From Erwinia sp050410775 (GTDB lineage: Bacteria > Pseudomonadota > Gammaproteobacteria > Enterobacterales > Enterobacteriaceae), in assembly GCF_050410775.1 (NCBI RefSeq), contig NZ_CP191229.1: 64,000 bases of DNA. The stretch is one strand, 5' to 3'. The notes beneath the pieces are model-generated. The model saw only the letters and a program-made list of their open reading frames with translations, ran no database searches and had not been told where the DNA came from. Every line of letters starts with the position of its first letter. The first letter of the stretch is position 1. Of the stretch, positions 41,250 to 50,571 are shown piece by piece. Made by a program: the position numbers and the translations under genes.

Positions 41250-41968
41250 AATTTGCATTAAACATCCTTGACTGGCAGGCCAGCGCCCCTGGTCTTAGCG
41301 AAACAGCGCAGTGGCAACAGTGGTCACGGCATCCCCACGCTATCGATCCTGCGGCCCCGCTGGGGAACTTAAGCGATCTGCCTATGATGGTCGCCCGCCG
41401 CCTCAGCTCTGGCAGCAAACTCGCTGTTGCATGCGGGCTGGCAATGCTGCGTCGCCATAACATTGACGCCGTACTCTATACCAGCCGCCACGGTGAACTG
41501 GAGCGTAACTACCGTATCCTGCACGCCCTGGCGATGGAGCAGGCGCTTTCCCCTACCGACTTCGCCTCCTCCGTGCATAACTCCGCCGTAGGCAATCTGA
41601 CCATTATCGCAAAGCAGCCGCTGGTCTCATCTTCCCTTTCAGCGGGAAAGGAGACTTTTCAGCAGGGATTGTGTGAAGTGATGTGCCTTTTACAGGCGGG
41701 CTATCAGCGCGTGCTGATGGTCGATTTTGACGGTTTTCTGCCTGCGTTTTATCATCCCTGTCTGCCGCCCCAGATGCCGATCTGGCCCTATGCGGTGGCG
41801 CTGGTCTGTGAGATGGGCAACGCATGGCGGTGCGAAACAGCGCCTGGTGGCATAAGCGAGGAGGCCGCGCTTCCGCAAAGCCTGATGTTTTTACAACACT
41901 ATCTGAATAACGCTGAGGCTTTTACGCTGCCCGGTGAACGGATGCAGTGGCACTGGAGCCAGACATGA
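41246..41968 (+). CDS. apeC: Ketosynthase-like chain-length-factor protein (aryl polyene)
   Basis: 240 residues, shorter than a full ketosynthase (about 400). It matches the N-terminal half of the thiolase fold as in the KS-like 'chain length factor' family: FASSVHNSAVGNLTIIAKQPLVSSSLSAGKETFQQGL aligns with the region that in ApeO reads TACSSSARAI, but there is no Cys at the nucleophile. Such proteins pair with an active ketosynthase (here probably ApeO) and shape the product length. Both ends overlap neighbours by 4 bp. Confidence 0.78.
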   Translation: MKFALNILDWQASAPGLSETAQWQQWSRHPHAIDPAAPLGNLSDLPMMVARRLSSGSKLAVACGLAMLRRHNIDAVLYTSRHGELERNYRILHALAMEQALSPTDFASSVHNSAVGNLTIIAKQPLVSSSLSAGKETFQQGLCEVMCLLQAGYQRVLMVDFDGFLPAFYHPCLPPQMPIWPYAVALVCEMGNAWRCETAPGGISEEAALPQSLMFLQHYLNNAEAFTLPGERMQWHWSQT

Positions 41969-42786
41969 GGCAGATCGGTGCCCTGATTAACCGTGCATGG
42001 CGGCTGATGACGACGGGACTCTGCTTTGCCCTTTTCGGGGCCGGTGGCCTGCTGCTTTCCGTTGTGTGGTTTAATTTATTGCTGATTGTAGTGCGGGACA
42101 GTTCCCGCCGCCGCCGCATGGCGCGCCGCAGTATTGCGGCCAGCTTTCGTCTTTTTTTGACGATAGCGAAAACGCTGGGCGTGCTCGACTATCGCATTGA
42201 GGGAAGTGATATTTTGCGCCATGAGCGTGGTTGCCTGGTGGTGGCAAATCACCCCACGCTTATCGATTACGTGCTGCTGGCCTCCGTGATGCCGGAGGCG
42301 GACTGTCTGGTGAAAAGCGCCCTGCTGAAAAACCCTTTTTTCAGCGGCGTCATCCGTGCGGCGGATTATCTGATCAACAGCCAGGCTGACGCGCTTTTAC
42401 CCGCCTGCCGGCAACGCCTTGAACAGGGCGATACTATTTTGATTTTTCCCGAAGGAACGCGGACGCGCCCCGGTGAAAAAATGACGCTGCAGCGTGGCGC
42501 AGCCAATATCGCCGTACGTTGCGGCAGTGATTTACGCGTTGCGGTCATCCACTGTAGCGAGCACCTGTTAGATAAGCAGAGCAAGTGGTATAACGTGCCG
42601 CCTGCCAGGCCACTCTTTACCGTTCAGGTGCGTGAACGGGTCCACATTGACGCGTTTAATCAGGCAAACCCGCAAGAACCGGCGCTGGCGGCAAGGCAGT
42701 TGAACCGGCATCTTTTGCTTCACTTACAACCCGGTAATTTACCTTTTTCAGGAATTAATGATGCAAGCCCTCTATCTGGAGATTAA
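41965..42786 (+). CDS. apeD: 1-acyl-glycerophosphate-type acyltransferase (aryl polyene)
   Basis: 273 residues from ATG 41965, which overlaps the apeC stop (ATGA) and has a GGAG site; the upstream ATG 41947 is less likely. One N-terminal membrane helix (LCFALFGAGGLLLSVVWFNLLLIVV) is followed by the PlsC-type motifs NHPTLID (His/Asp pair), a basic KSALLKNPFF section and FPEGTRTR. It probably transfers an acyl group to the glycerol or lipid part of the aryl polyene product at the inner membrane. Confidence 0.82.
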   Translation: MRQIGALINRAWRLMTTGLCFALFGAGGLLLSVVWFNLLLIVVRDSSRRRRMARRSIAASFRLFLTIAKTLGVLDYRIEGSDILRHERGCLVVANHPTLIDYVLLASVMPEADCLVKSALLKNPFFSGVIRAADYLINSQADALLPACRQRLEQGDTILIFPEGTRTRPGEKMTLQRGAANIAVRCGSDLRVAVIHCSEHLLDKQSKWYNVPPARPLFTVQVRERVHIDAFNQANPQEPALAARQLNRHLLLHLQPGNLPFSGINDASPLSGD

Positions 42787-43018
42787 AAATCTCATTATCA
42801 CCACACTGAATCTGGACGAACTGTCCGCAGACGACATTGAAACCGGGGCGGCTCTGTTTGGCGATGGCTTAGGTCTGGACTCTATTGATGCGCTTGAGCT
42901 GGGGCTCGCGGTAAAAAATCAGTACGGCGTAGTGCTGTCAGCCGAGAGCGAAGAGATGCGCCAGCACTTCTTTTCCGTTGCCACGCTGGCATCTTTCATT
43001 CACGCGCAGCGTGCCTGA
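42758..43018 (+). CDS. apeE: Acyl carrier protein (aryl polyene, first)
   Basis: 85-86 residues. The phosphopantetheine site is GLGLDSIDALEL, with Ser41 or Ser42. Two ATGs in a row (42758 and 42761) are possible; the second lies 7 nt from AGGA and is slightly better placed. It overlaps apeD by about 29 bp. It carries growing polyene intermediates as thioesters. A second ACP gene follows directly, as is standard for these clusters. Confidence 0.9.
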   Translation: MMQALYLEIKNLIITTLNLDELSADDIETGAALFGDGLGLDSIDALELGLAVKNQYGVVLSAESEEMRQHFFSVATLASFIHAQRA

Positions 43019-43030
43019 GGCGAGACCGTT

Positions 43031-43282
43031 ATGACCGAACAACATGCTATTTACGAAGAAGTTTCTGCGCTGCTGGTCAAACTGTTTGAAATTGACCCAC
43101 AGGCGATTCAGCCTGAGGCGCGCCTCTATGAAGATCTGGAACTGGACAGTATTGATGCTGTTGACATGATCGTGCATCTGCAAAAGAAAACCGGCAAAAA
43201 AATTAAGCCGGAAGAGTTTAAAGCGGTGCGAACGGTACAGGATGTTGTCGACGCCGTAGAACGCCTGCTGCAAGAAGAGTGA
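43031..43282 (+). CDS. apeF: Acyl carrier protein (aryl polyene, second)
   Basis: 83 residues; phosphopantetheine site LELDSIDAVDM with Ser40. It differs from ApeE outside the core helix and is strongly acidic. Two ACPs probably divide the work between starter loading and elongation. It lies 12 bp after apeE and 6 bp before apeG. Confidence 0.9.
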   Translation: MTEQHAIYEEVSALLVKLFEIDPQAIQPEARLYEDLELDSIDAVDMIVHLQKKTGKKIKPEEFKAVRTVQDVVDAVERLLQEE

Positions 43283-43288
43283 TTCATC

Positions 43289-43870
43289 ATGTCTGGCGCT
43301 CGCGCACATAAAGGCATCCAACTGCTCACCGGCTTACTCCTGGTTACCTGGCCGTTTCTGATCTGGCGCGCCGTGGCGCATAACAGCCTGCACTGGCTGC
43401 TGCCATTACTGGCGCTGCTGCTGTTCATCCGCTTTCGTCAGAGCCGGCAGCAGGCGGGGCCATTACAGGTGGTGACTCAGGTGGTAGCCGTCGCGGGCAG
43501 CTTACTCTGCGTCGCCAGTTTTCTGCTTAAAACACACCAGCTGCTGCTGTTTTACCCGGTGGTGATCAACAGCGTTATGCTTGCCGTTTTCGGAGGGTCA
43601 CTCTGGTCAGCCATGCCGGTCGTCGAACGTCTGGCCCGCCTCCAGACCCCCGAACTCCCCAAAGCCGCAGTGCATTATACTCGCCGCGTGACGCAAATCT
43701 GGTGCGTCTTTTTCCTCTTTAATGGAAGCGTTGCGCTCTTTACCGCGCTGCATGGCGATATGGCACAGTGGGCCGCCTGGAACGGCATGATAGCCTACCT
43801 GCTGATGGGAGCGCTGATGGCGGGCGAATGGCTGGTGCGCCGTAAAGTGATCAAACGGGAGCCTCAATGA
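43289..43870 (+). CDS. apeG: Integral membrane protein ApeG (COG4648-like)
   Basis: 193 residues with about four to five transmembrane helices (LLTGLLLVTWPFLIW, LHWLLPLLALLLFI, a segment around VVAVAGSLLCVASFLL, LLFYPVVINSVMLAVFGGSLW, IWCVFFLFNGSVALF, GMIAYLLMGALMAGEWL) and basic short loops. It is always found in aryl polyene clusters between the ACPs and the ligase. The role is not established; membrane docking of the synthase or lipid handling is a guess. It overlaps apeH by 4 bp. Confidence 0.75.
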   Translation: MSGARAHKGIQLLTGLLLVTWPFLIWRAVAHNSLHWLLPLLALLLFIRFRQSRQQAGPLQVVTQVVAVAGSLLCVASFLLKTHQLLLFYPVVINSVMLAVFGGSLWSAMPVVERLARLQTPELPKAAVHYTRRVTQIWCVFFLFNGSVALFTALHGDMAQWAAWNGMIAYLLMGALMAGEWLVRRKVIKREPQ

Positions 43871-45228
43871 AGCCAGTCCTCACGCTGGCTCAGTGGCTTA
43901 CCGCGCCGCGACCGGCCGAAACGCCCATCGCCTGGCTCGACGATCGTATCTGGACGCTTGGCCACCTGCGCCGGGATGTCTCCAGGCTGCTCAGCCAGTT
44001 GCAGCATCATGAGGGCGAACGCTGGGCGCTCTGCTTTGAAAACAGCTATCTGTTTATCGTCGCGCTACTGGCGACACTGCACGTGGGAAAGACGCCGGTC
44101 ATTCCTGGCCATAATCGTGTCTCCTTACTGGATGAGCAGCGGGCGCTGTTTGATGGTGTACTGAGTGACAAAATCCTCAGCTGGCAGGGCGAGCTGTTGG
44201 TGGTTGATACAGAAGGGAGATTCACAGCAGAACAGCTGGTGTTCCCGGCCATTAGCAATAACGCTTTTATTGAGTTATTTACCTCCGGCTCCACCGGTCA
44301 GCCGAAACGCATCATTAAACCGGTCAGCGCACTGGATTGCGAGGCGGCGCTGCTGGCAATGCGTTTTGCCGGGCGTCTCTCGGGCTGCCGCGTGGTGGCC
44401 TCTGTCGTGCCGCAGCACCAATACGGGTTGACCTTCCGTATCTTCCTGCCGATGGCGCTCGGTCTGACGCTGCATGCGGCAATGCTTTATTACGCCGAGC
44501 AGCTTGCCGCGCTGAGCCATCAGCACCGTTATGCTTTTGTCAGCAGCCCGGCGTTTCTTAAACGTCTGGACCACCAGCTCACTCCGCCTCCCGTGGCGAT
44601 GATTCTGTCAGCAGGCGGCATGCTGCCGTGGCAGGACGCGAGGCAAACTGCCGCCTGGCTGAATGTCTGGCCGGATGAAATCTACGGCAGTACCGAAACC
44701 GGCATCCTTGCCTGGCGCTATCGCCAACATGAGCATGCCGCCTGGCAACCCTTTTCTGGCGTAACATTTCATCCGGAAGAGGATGTTTTTCGGGTATTTT
44801 CGCCGCTGATAGCAGATGAAGATGGCCTGTTGCTCGACGATATGCTGCAGTTCGACAAAAGCGGCCGGTTCCAGCTGATGGGCAGACGGGGACGCGTGGT
44901 CAAAATTGAAGATAAACGCATCTCCCTCAGCGAAGTGGAGGAGCGATTGCTGTCGCTGGCAGGCATATGTGAAGCGGCAGTTTTGCCCGTCGTACGCGGC
45001 GAACGTCAGGGCGTGGGCGTAGTGCTGGTGCTGGATGACGAAACCCGCCAGTGCTGGCTGCGCGGCGGCGGTAAAGCGCAGGAATTAACGTGGCGTCGTG
45101 CGTTGCAGACGTGGCTGGAGCCGGTCGCCGTGCCCCGCTACTGGCGCGTTGTCGATGCGATCCCGGTAAACAGCATGAACAAACGTGTCTATGCGCAACT
45201 ACAGGAATTGTTTCATGAAACCCCATGA
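43867..45228 (+). CDS. apeH: Acyl-AMP ligase loading the aryl starter
   Basis: 453 residues, ANL superfamily. The P-loop-like motif is ELFTSGSTGQPKR; further on are YGSTETGI and a C-terminal hinge region (FQLMGRRGRVVKIEDKRISLSEVEERLL). It should activate the aromatic starter acid (4-hydroxybenzoate in known systems) with ATP and load it on an ACP. The length is shorter than typical 500-residue members but all core motifs are seen. It overlaps apeG by 4 bp and apeI by 14 bp. Confidence 0.85.
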   Translation: MKPVLTLAQWLTAPRPAETPIAWLDDRIWTLGHLRRDVSRLLSQLQHHEGERWALCFENSYLFIVALLATLHVGKTPVIPGHNRVSLLDEQRALFDGVLSDKILSWQGELLVVDTEGRFTAEQLVFPAISNNAFIELFTSGSTGQPKRIIKPVSALDCEAALLAMRFAGRLSGCRVVASVVPQHQYGLTFRIFLPMALGLTLHAAMLYYAEQLAALSHQHRYAFVSSPAFLKRLDHQLTPPPVAMILSAGGMLPWQDARQTAAWLNVWPDEIYGSTETGILAWRYRQHEHAAWQPFSGVTFHPEEDVFRVFSPLIADEDGLLLDDMLQFDKSGRFQLMGRRGRVVKIEDKRISLSEVEERLLSLAGICEAAVLPVVRGERQGVGVVLVLDDETRQCWLRGGGKAQELTWRRALQTWLEPVAVPRYWRVVDAIPVNSMNKRVYAQLQELFHETP

Positions 45229-45568
45229 GATTACGCGCCATCAGGCTCATCTTCAGCAGCTTAAGATCGCTTTGCATCTCAACCCTGATCTGTTCTGGTT
45301 TAAGGGCCATTTTGCCGTACAACCGCTGCTGCCCGGCGTCGCTCAGCTGGACTGGGTGATGCACTACGCCACCGGGGTACTCGTCCCGGGGTGGCGCTTT
45401 CACAGTATTCAGAACGTCAAGTTTCAGGCGCCGCTGCTGCCAGAAATGACCGTCACGCTGGCCCTGAACTGGCAGGAGGATCGCCAGCTGCTGGCCTTCA
45501 GCTATCAGTCTCACGACGGCGAAGCACGCCATACCGCCAGCAGCGGGAAGATCCGGTTATGTCATTAA
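45215..45568 (+). CDS. apeI: 3-hydroxyacyl-ACP dehydratase-like (FabZ type)
   Basis: 117 residues from ATG 45215; a start at 45185 would overlap apeH more and adds nothing typical. The hot-dog fold motif is FWFKGHFAVQPLLPGVAQLDWV, with the FabZ-like GHF and PGV elements, then VKFQAPLLPEMTVTL. It should remove water from 3-hydroxy intermediates to build conjugated double bonds, probably in complex with ApeP. It overlaps apeH by 14 bp and apeJ by 10 bp. Confidence 0.82.
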   Translation: MKPHEITRHQAHLQQLKIALHLNPDLFWFKGHFAVQPLLPGVAQLDWVMHYATGVLVPGWRFHSIQNVKFQAPLLPEMTVTLALNWQEDRQLLAFSYQSHDGEARHTASSGKIRLCH

Positions 45569-47250
45569 CCCTCAATCCGTGCGTCGTAATTCCCTGTTAT
45601 AACCATGGGGCAATGATGACCCGCGTACTGGCACGGCTGCAACCGTTTAACTTGCCCTGCATCGTGGTGGACGACGGCAGTGAAGAAACTACCCAACGGA
45701 TACTGGCGCAGCTGGCGGCACAGGATGCCAACCTGACGCTGATTCGCCTGCCCGAAAATGCGGGTAAGGGCTCGGCAGTAATTCGTGGCCTGCAAGCGGC
45801 AGCGGCCTCCGGATTTACGCACGCGATCCAGGTAGACGCTGACGGGCAACATGCTATTGAAGATATCCCTGCGCTGCTTGAGCTGGCGCAGCAGCACCCG
45901 GCGGCGCTGATTTCCGGGCAGCCGGTTTATGATGATTCCATCCCCCGCTCGCGCTTATATGGGCGCTGGATAACCCACGTCTGGGTCTGGATAGAAACCC
46001 TTTCGCTTCAGTTAAAAGACAGCATGTGCGGCTTTCGCGTCTATCCGATAGCGCCAACGCTGCAACTGACGCAGCGGGTCACGCTCGGCAAGCGAATGGA
46101 CTTTGATACCGAAGTCATGGTGCGCCTCTACTGGCAGGGCAATACCAGCTATTTTGTGCCGACCCGCGTCACCTACCCGCTAGACGGGCTGTCCCATTTC
46201 GATGCGTTAAAAGATAACTGCCGTATTTCACTGATGCATACGCGCCTGTTCTTCGGCATGTTGCCCCGCATTCCTGCCCTGCTGCTGCGCCGTGCTTCCC
46301 CACACTGGTCACGGCAGCAGGAGGTAAAAGGGCTGTGGGGGATGCGCCTGATGCTGCTGGTGTGGCGCTTTCTCGGGCGGAAAGCCTTCTCTCTTCTGCT
46401 CTTTCCGGTGGTTGGCGTCTACTGGCTGACCGCCATACGCGCGCGCAAAGCCTCGCAAAACTGGCTCAGCCGCGTGCGTGTACAGCTCGGTACGCAACAG
46501 CAGCCTGTGCCACCACGCCTGACCAGCTTCCACCATTTCCTGCGCTTTGGCGACGCCATGCTCGATAAGATCGCCAGCTGGCGCGGGGAGCTGAAATTTG
46601 ATCGTGACGTGGTGTTTGCTCCAGGCGCGAAAGAGGCGCTGCACGAGGGTGAAACCCGGGGCAAGCTCCTGCTCGCCTCGCACCTCGGTGACGTTGAGGC
46701 CTGCCGGGCGCTGGCGCAGCTTGAGGGAAGCAAAATCATCAATGCGCTGGTTTTCAGCGACAATGCCCGGCGCTTTAAGCAGATTATGCAGGAGATGGCG
46801 CCGGAAGCCGGACTGAATCTGATGCCGGTGACCGATATCGGCCCGGAGACGGCCATGCTGCTGAAAGAGAAACTGGAACGCGGCGAGTGGGTTGCTATCG
46901 TCGGCGACCGTATCGCGGTTAATCCCCAGCGCGGCGGTGAATGGCGCGTCTGCTGGAGCCGGTTTATGGGCCAGCCCGCCCCGTTTCCGCAGGGCCCGTT
47001 TATCCTGGCATCGATCCTGCGTTGTCCGGTAAACCTCATTTTTGCCCTGCGTCAGCAAGGGAAGCTGCATATACACTGCGAGCCGTTCGCTGACCCGCTG
47101 TTACTGCCACGCGCCGATCGTCAGAACGCCTTACAGCAGGCCACTGACCGCTACGCCGGCCGCCTTGAGCACTACGCGCTTCAGTCGCCGCTCGACTGGT
47201 TTAACTTTTTCGATTTCTGGCAGCTGCCGGATACCAAAGACAAGGAGTAG
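45559..47250 (+). CDS. apeJ: Glycosyltransferase family 2 / acyltransferase fusion
   Basis: 563 residues. N-terminal GT2 domain (about 1-240): CVVIPCYNHGAMM, IVVDDGSEETT and the QVDADGQHAIEDI Asp-rich site, then KRMDFDTEVMVRLYW. C-terminal domain (about 300-560) of the LpxL/HtrB acyltransferase type with LLASHLGDVEACRAL (His-x4-Glu) and GDRIAV. It probably joins a sugar-like and an acyl or lipid part to the polyene for anchoring in the envelope. The ATG at 45559 overlaps the apeI end; the longer frame from 45391 runs inside apeI and is rejected. Confidence 0.85.
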   Translation: MSLTLNPCVVIPCYNHGAMMTRVLARLQPFNLPCIVVDDGSEETTQRILAQLAAQDANLTLIRLPENAGKGSAVIRGLQAAAASGFTHAIQVDADGQHAIEDIPALLELAQQHPAALISGQPVYDDSIPRSRLYGRWITHVWVWIETLSLQLKDSMCGFRVYPIAPTLQLTQRVTLGKRMDFDTEVMVRLYWQGNTSYFVPTRVTYPLDGLSHFDALKDNCRISLMHTRLFFGMLPRIPALLLRRASPHWSRQQEVKGLWGMRLMLLVWRFLGRKAFSLLLFPVVGVYWLTAIRARKASQNWLSRVRVQLGTQQQPVPPRLTSFHHFLRFGDAMLDKIASWRGELKFDRDVVFAPGAKEALHEGETRGKLLLASHLGDVEACRALAQLEGSKIINALVFSDNARRFKQIMQEMAPEAGLNLMPVTDIGPETAMLLKEKLERGEWVAIVGDRIAVNPQRGGEWRVCWSRFMGQPAPFPQGPFILASILRCPVNLIFALRQQGKLHIHCEPFADPLLLPRADRQNALQQATDRYAGRLEHYALQSPLDWFNFFDFWQLPDTKDKE

Positions 47251-47253
47251 AGG

Positions 47254-47676
47254 ATGCTTGACGATCCCCGTTTTACGGCCGAAGTAGAGCTTTCCATCCC
47301 GTTTCATGACGTAGATATGATGGGCGTGATGTGGCATGGCCACTATTTCCGCTACTTCGAAATTGCCCGCGAGGCGCTGCTTAACCAGTTCGATTATGGC
47401 TACCGGCAGATGAAAGCCTCTGGCTATCTGTGGCCGGTGGTGGACGCCCATATTAAATACCGCAATGTCCTGACTTTCGAGCAGCGTATTCGCGTGCGCG
47501 CCCGCATTGAGGAGTTTGAAAATCGCCTGCGTATCGGCTACGAAATTTTCGATGCGGATACCGGCAAACGCGCCACCACGGGCTACACCATTCAGGTCGC
47601 GGTGGAGGAGAAGAGTCACGAGCTGTGCTTCGTCAGTCCGGACATTCTGTTTGAACGTATGGGAGTAACGCCATGA
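47254..47676 (+). CDS. apeK: Acyl-ACP/CoA thioesterase, 4-hydroxybenzoyl-CoA type
   Basis: 140 residues. The YbgC-type motif is PFHDVDMMGVMWHGHYFRYFEIAREALL with the catalytic Asp region, then WPVVDAHIKYRNVLTFEQRIRVRA. It would release the finished polyene acid or clear stalled intermediates. It lies 3 bp after apeJ and overlaps apeL by 4 bp. Confidence 0.82.
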   Translation: MLDDPRFTAEVELSIPFHDVDMMGVMWHGHYFRYFEIAREALLNQFDYGYRQMKASGYLWPVVDAHIKYRNVLTFEQRIRVRARIEEFENRLRIGYEIFDADTGKRATTGYTIQVAVEEKSHELCFVSPDILFERMGVTP

Positions 47677-48278
47677 AGTTCCTGCCACTGCTGCTATTGT
47701 TCCTCAGCCCATTCGTCACGGCGCTGACACTCGACGATCTGCAGCAGCGCTTTGCCGGAGAGCCGGTAATTCGCGCCCACTTTGATCAAACCCGGATCAT
47801 TAAGGGTCTGCCGCAGCCGCTGCGATCTCAGGGGGACATGCTGATCGCCCGTGATCAGGGATTGCTTTGGGATCAAACCAGCCCGTTCCCGATGCAGCTG
47901 CTACTGGACGATCGCCGGATGGTACAGGCGATCAACGGCCAGCCACCACAGGTAATCTCTGCCGACACCAACCCGCAAATGTTCCAGTTTAATCACCTGC
48001 TGCGCGCGCTGTTCCGGGCAGATCCCGAGGTGCTGGCGCAAAATTTCCGCCTCGATTTTGCTGATAAAGGCAAAGGCCGCTGGACGCTGCGCCTGACGCC
48101 AACCACCACGCCACTGGATAAGATTTTTACCCGCATCGATTTAGCCGGAGCGCGCTATCTGGAAAGCGTTCAACTGCATGATAAACAGGGCGACCGCACT
48201 GACATCGTGCTTTCTCAGCATCAACTGACGCCCGCACATCTGACCCATGACGAACGCCAACGCTTTGCCACACCATAA
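47673..48278 (+). CDS. apeL: LolA-like periplasmic carrier (aryl polyene)
   Basis: 201 residues with a signal peptide (KFLPLLLLFLSPFVTA). The LolA/outer-membrane-lipoprotein carrier pattern includes LQQRFAGEPVIRAHFDQTRIIKGLPQPLRSQGDMLIARDQGLLWDQTSPFPMQLLL. It should shuttle the lipid-linked polyene across the periplasm. It overlaps the MMPL exporter gene by 32 bp and works with ApeM and ApeN. Confidence 0.85.
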   Translation: MKFLPLLLLFLSPFVTALTLDDLQQRFAGEPVIRAHFDQTRIIKGLPQPLRSQGDMLIARDQGLLWDQTSPFPMQLLLDDRRMVQAINGQPPQVISADTNPQMFQFNHLLRALFRADPEVLAQNFRLDFADKGKGRWTLRLTPTTTPLDKIFTRIDLAGARYLESVQLHDKQGDRTDIVLSQHQLTPAHLTHDERQRFATP

Positions 48279-50571
48279 CCGTAAAGCCCCAGCCCTGTTA
48301 TGGGGAATCGCCTGCCTGATTATGCTGGGTCTGTTGCTGACGCTATTACCTCAGGCACGGCTGAACAGCAGCGTCCTCGCGATGCTGCCGAAACAGACGC
48401 TGGGCGAGATCCCGCCAGCCCTCAACGACGGTTTTATTCAGCGCCTCGACCGTCAGCTGGTCTGGCTGGTAAGCCCGGGCAAAGAGGCCGACCCGCAGGT
48501 GGCGCGCGACTGGCTCGCCCTGCTGCAAAAACCTCAGGTGCTGGCGGCGGTGAAAGGACCGATGGATGCCGCCAGCCAGCAGGCGTGGGGAACATTTTTC
48601 TGGCAGCACCGTAACGGGCTAATCGATGACGCAACCCGCGCCCGCCTGCAACACGGTGGTGAAGCTCAAGCGCAGTGGATCCTCTCGCAGATCTATTCAG
48701 CGTTTTCTGGGGTCAGCGGTAAAGAACTCCAGAACGATCCGCTAATGCTGATGCGCGGTTCGCAGCTGGCGATGGCCAAAAACGGTCAGCGTCTGCGGCT
48801 GATGGATGGCTGGCTGGTCACCCAGGATACGCAGGGTAATTACTGGTATTTACTGCATGGCGAGCTGGCGGGCTCTTCATTTGATATGCAGCAAACGCAT
48901 CAGCTGGTGACCACCCTGAAGCAGCTGCAACAAGCGTTAGAAACGCGCTATCCGCAGGCGAAATTGCTGTCACGCGGTACGGTTTTTTACAGCGATTACG
49001 CCAGTCAGCAGGCGAAGCACGATGTCTCCACCCTTGGCGTTGCTACCCTGACTGGGGTGATTTTACTGATTTTAGCCGTGTTCCGTTCGCTGCGACCGCT
49101 GCTGCTGTGCCTGCTCTCCATAGGGACTGGCGCGCTGGCGGGAACCCTGGCGACGCTGCTGATTTTCGGCGAGCTTCACCTGATGACGCTGGTGATGAGC
49201 ATGAGCATCATCGGCATCTCCGCCGACTATACGCTCTACTATCTGACCGAGCGCATGGTACATGGCAATGATGCCTCGCCGTGGCAAAGCCTGGACAAAG
49301 TCCGTAAGGCGCTGCTGCTGGCATTACTGACGACGGTAGCAGCTTATCTGATCATGATGTTCGCGCCCTTCCCCGCGATTCGCCAGCTGGCGGTATTCGC
49401 TGCCGTGGGGCTGAGCGCCTCCTGCCTGACGGTCATTTTCTGGCAGCCGTGGCTATGCAGGGGGTTGCCGGTGCGCCCAATCCCGGCCATGGTGCTGATG
49501 CTCCGCTGGCTCGCCGCGTGGCGGCGCAATAAAAAACTGATTGTTGGCCTGCCGGTGGCGCTGGCGATCTTTTCACTGGCAGGTATCGTCACGCTGCGCG
49601 TGGATGATGACATTTCTCAACTTCAGGCGCTGCCGCAAACGCTTCTGGACCAGGAGAGAGCCATTACCGCCCTGACCGGCCAGAGCGTCGATCAAAAATG
49701 GTTCGTGGTATATGGCGACACGCCGCAGCAGACGCTGGAGCGGCTGGAAGCCTTTTCCCCTGCGCTGGCGCAGGTGAAAGCAGAAGGGTTGCTTGGCGGC
49801 TACCGTACCGTTCCACTCAATTCACTCGCCCGTCAACAACAGGACCTCGTCCTGCTGAAAAACGCCGCGCCCGTGGTAGCCCGCACGTTGCAGCAAACCG
49901 GCCTGACGGCGGTTAAGCCCGATCTTAATGCCATGCCGGTGAGCGTCGATGCGTGGCTCGCCAGCCCGGCGAGTGAAGGATGGCGTCTGTTATGGCTGAC
50001 GCTGGAGAATGGTCAGAGCGGCGTACTGATACCGGTAGATGCGGTTAAACAGAGTACCGCCCTGGCCGCCCTCAGCGCGAAATTTCCCGGCGTGGCCTGG
50101 GTGGACAGAAAGAGCACCTTCGACAACCTGTTCTCCCTCTACCGCCATGTACTGACGGGGCTGCTGCTGGTCGCGCTGGCGGTGATTGCAGGCGGTGCAG
50201 TGATCAGACTTGGCTGGCACAAGGGCCTGATAAGCCTGGTGCCCTCGCTGCTCTCGCTGGGCTGTGGCCTGGCGGTGCTAGCGCTGAGCGGCCATGCGGT
50301 TAACCTGTTCTCGCTTTTGGCCCTGGTGCTGGTGCTGGGTATCGGCATCAACTACACCCTGTTTTTCAGCAATCCGCGCGGAACGCCACTCACCTCGCTG
50401 CTGGCGATTACGCTGGCGATGCTGACTACCCTGCTGACGCTCGGCATGCTGGTGTTCAGCGCCACCCAGGCCATCAGCAGTTTTGGCATTGTGCTGGTCA
50501 GCGGCATCTTTACGGCATTCCTGCTCTCCCCGCTGGCGATGCCCGGTAAAAAAGAGAGAAAAAGAAAATGA
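48247..50571 (+). CDS. apeM: MMPL/RND-type exporter (aryl polyene)
   Basis: 774 residues, two repeats of the RND layout: one N-terminal helix, a periplasmic loop, then five helices, twice. Motifs include LMTLVMSMSIIGISADYTLYYLTERM in the first half and LALVLVLGIGINYTLFFSN in the second, both typical of MMPL proteins. It probably moves the aryl polyene lipid out of the inner membrane toward ApeL. It overlaps apeL by 32 bp and apeN by 4 bp. Confidence 0.88.
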   Translation: MTNANALPHHNRKAPALLWGIACLIMLGLLLTLLPQARLNSSVLAMLPKQTLGEIPPALNDGFIQRLDRQLVWLVSPGKEADPQVARDWLALLQKPQVLAAVKGPMDAASQQAWGTFFWQHRNGLIDDATRARLQHGGEAQAQWILSQIYSAFSGVSGKELQNDPLMLMRGSQLAMAKNGQRLRLMDGWLVTQDTQGNYWYLLHGELAGSSFDMQQTHQLVTTLKQLQQALETRYPQAKLLSRGTVFYSDYASQQAKHDVSTLGVATLTGVILLILAVFRSLRPLLLCLLSIGTGALAGTLATLLIFGELHLMTLVMSMSIIGISADYTLYYLTERMVHGNDASPWQSLDKVRKALLLALLTTVAAYLIMMFAPFPAIRQLAVFAAVGLSASCLTVIFWQPWLCRGLPVRPIPAMVLMLRWLAAWRRNKKLIVGLPVALAIFSLAGIVTLRVDDDISQLQALPQTLLDQERAITALTGQSVDQKWFVVYGDTPQQTLERLEAFSPALAQVKAEGLLGGYRTVPLNSLARQQQDLVLLKNAAPVVARTLQQTGLTAVKPDLNAMPVSVDAWLASPASEGWRLLWLTLENGQSGVLIPVDAVKQSTALAALSAKFPGVAWVDRKSTFDNLFSLYRHVLTGLLLVALAVIAGGAVIRLGWHKGLISLVPSLLSLGCGLAVLALSGHAVNLFSLLALVLVLGIGINYTLFFSNPRGTPLTSLLAITLAMLTTLLTLGMLVFSATQAISSFGIVLVSGIFTAFLLSPLAMPGKKERKRK

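Noticed and set aside
46309..47076. 255-codon minus-strand open frame
   Set aside because: Antisense to the acyltransferase half of apeJ; no ribosome site or domain.
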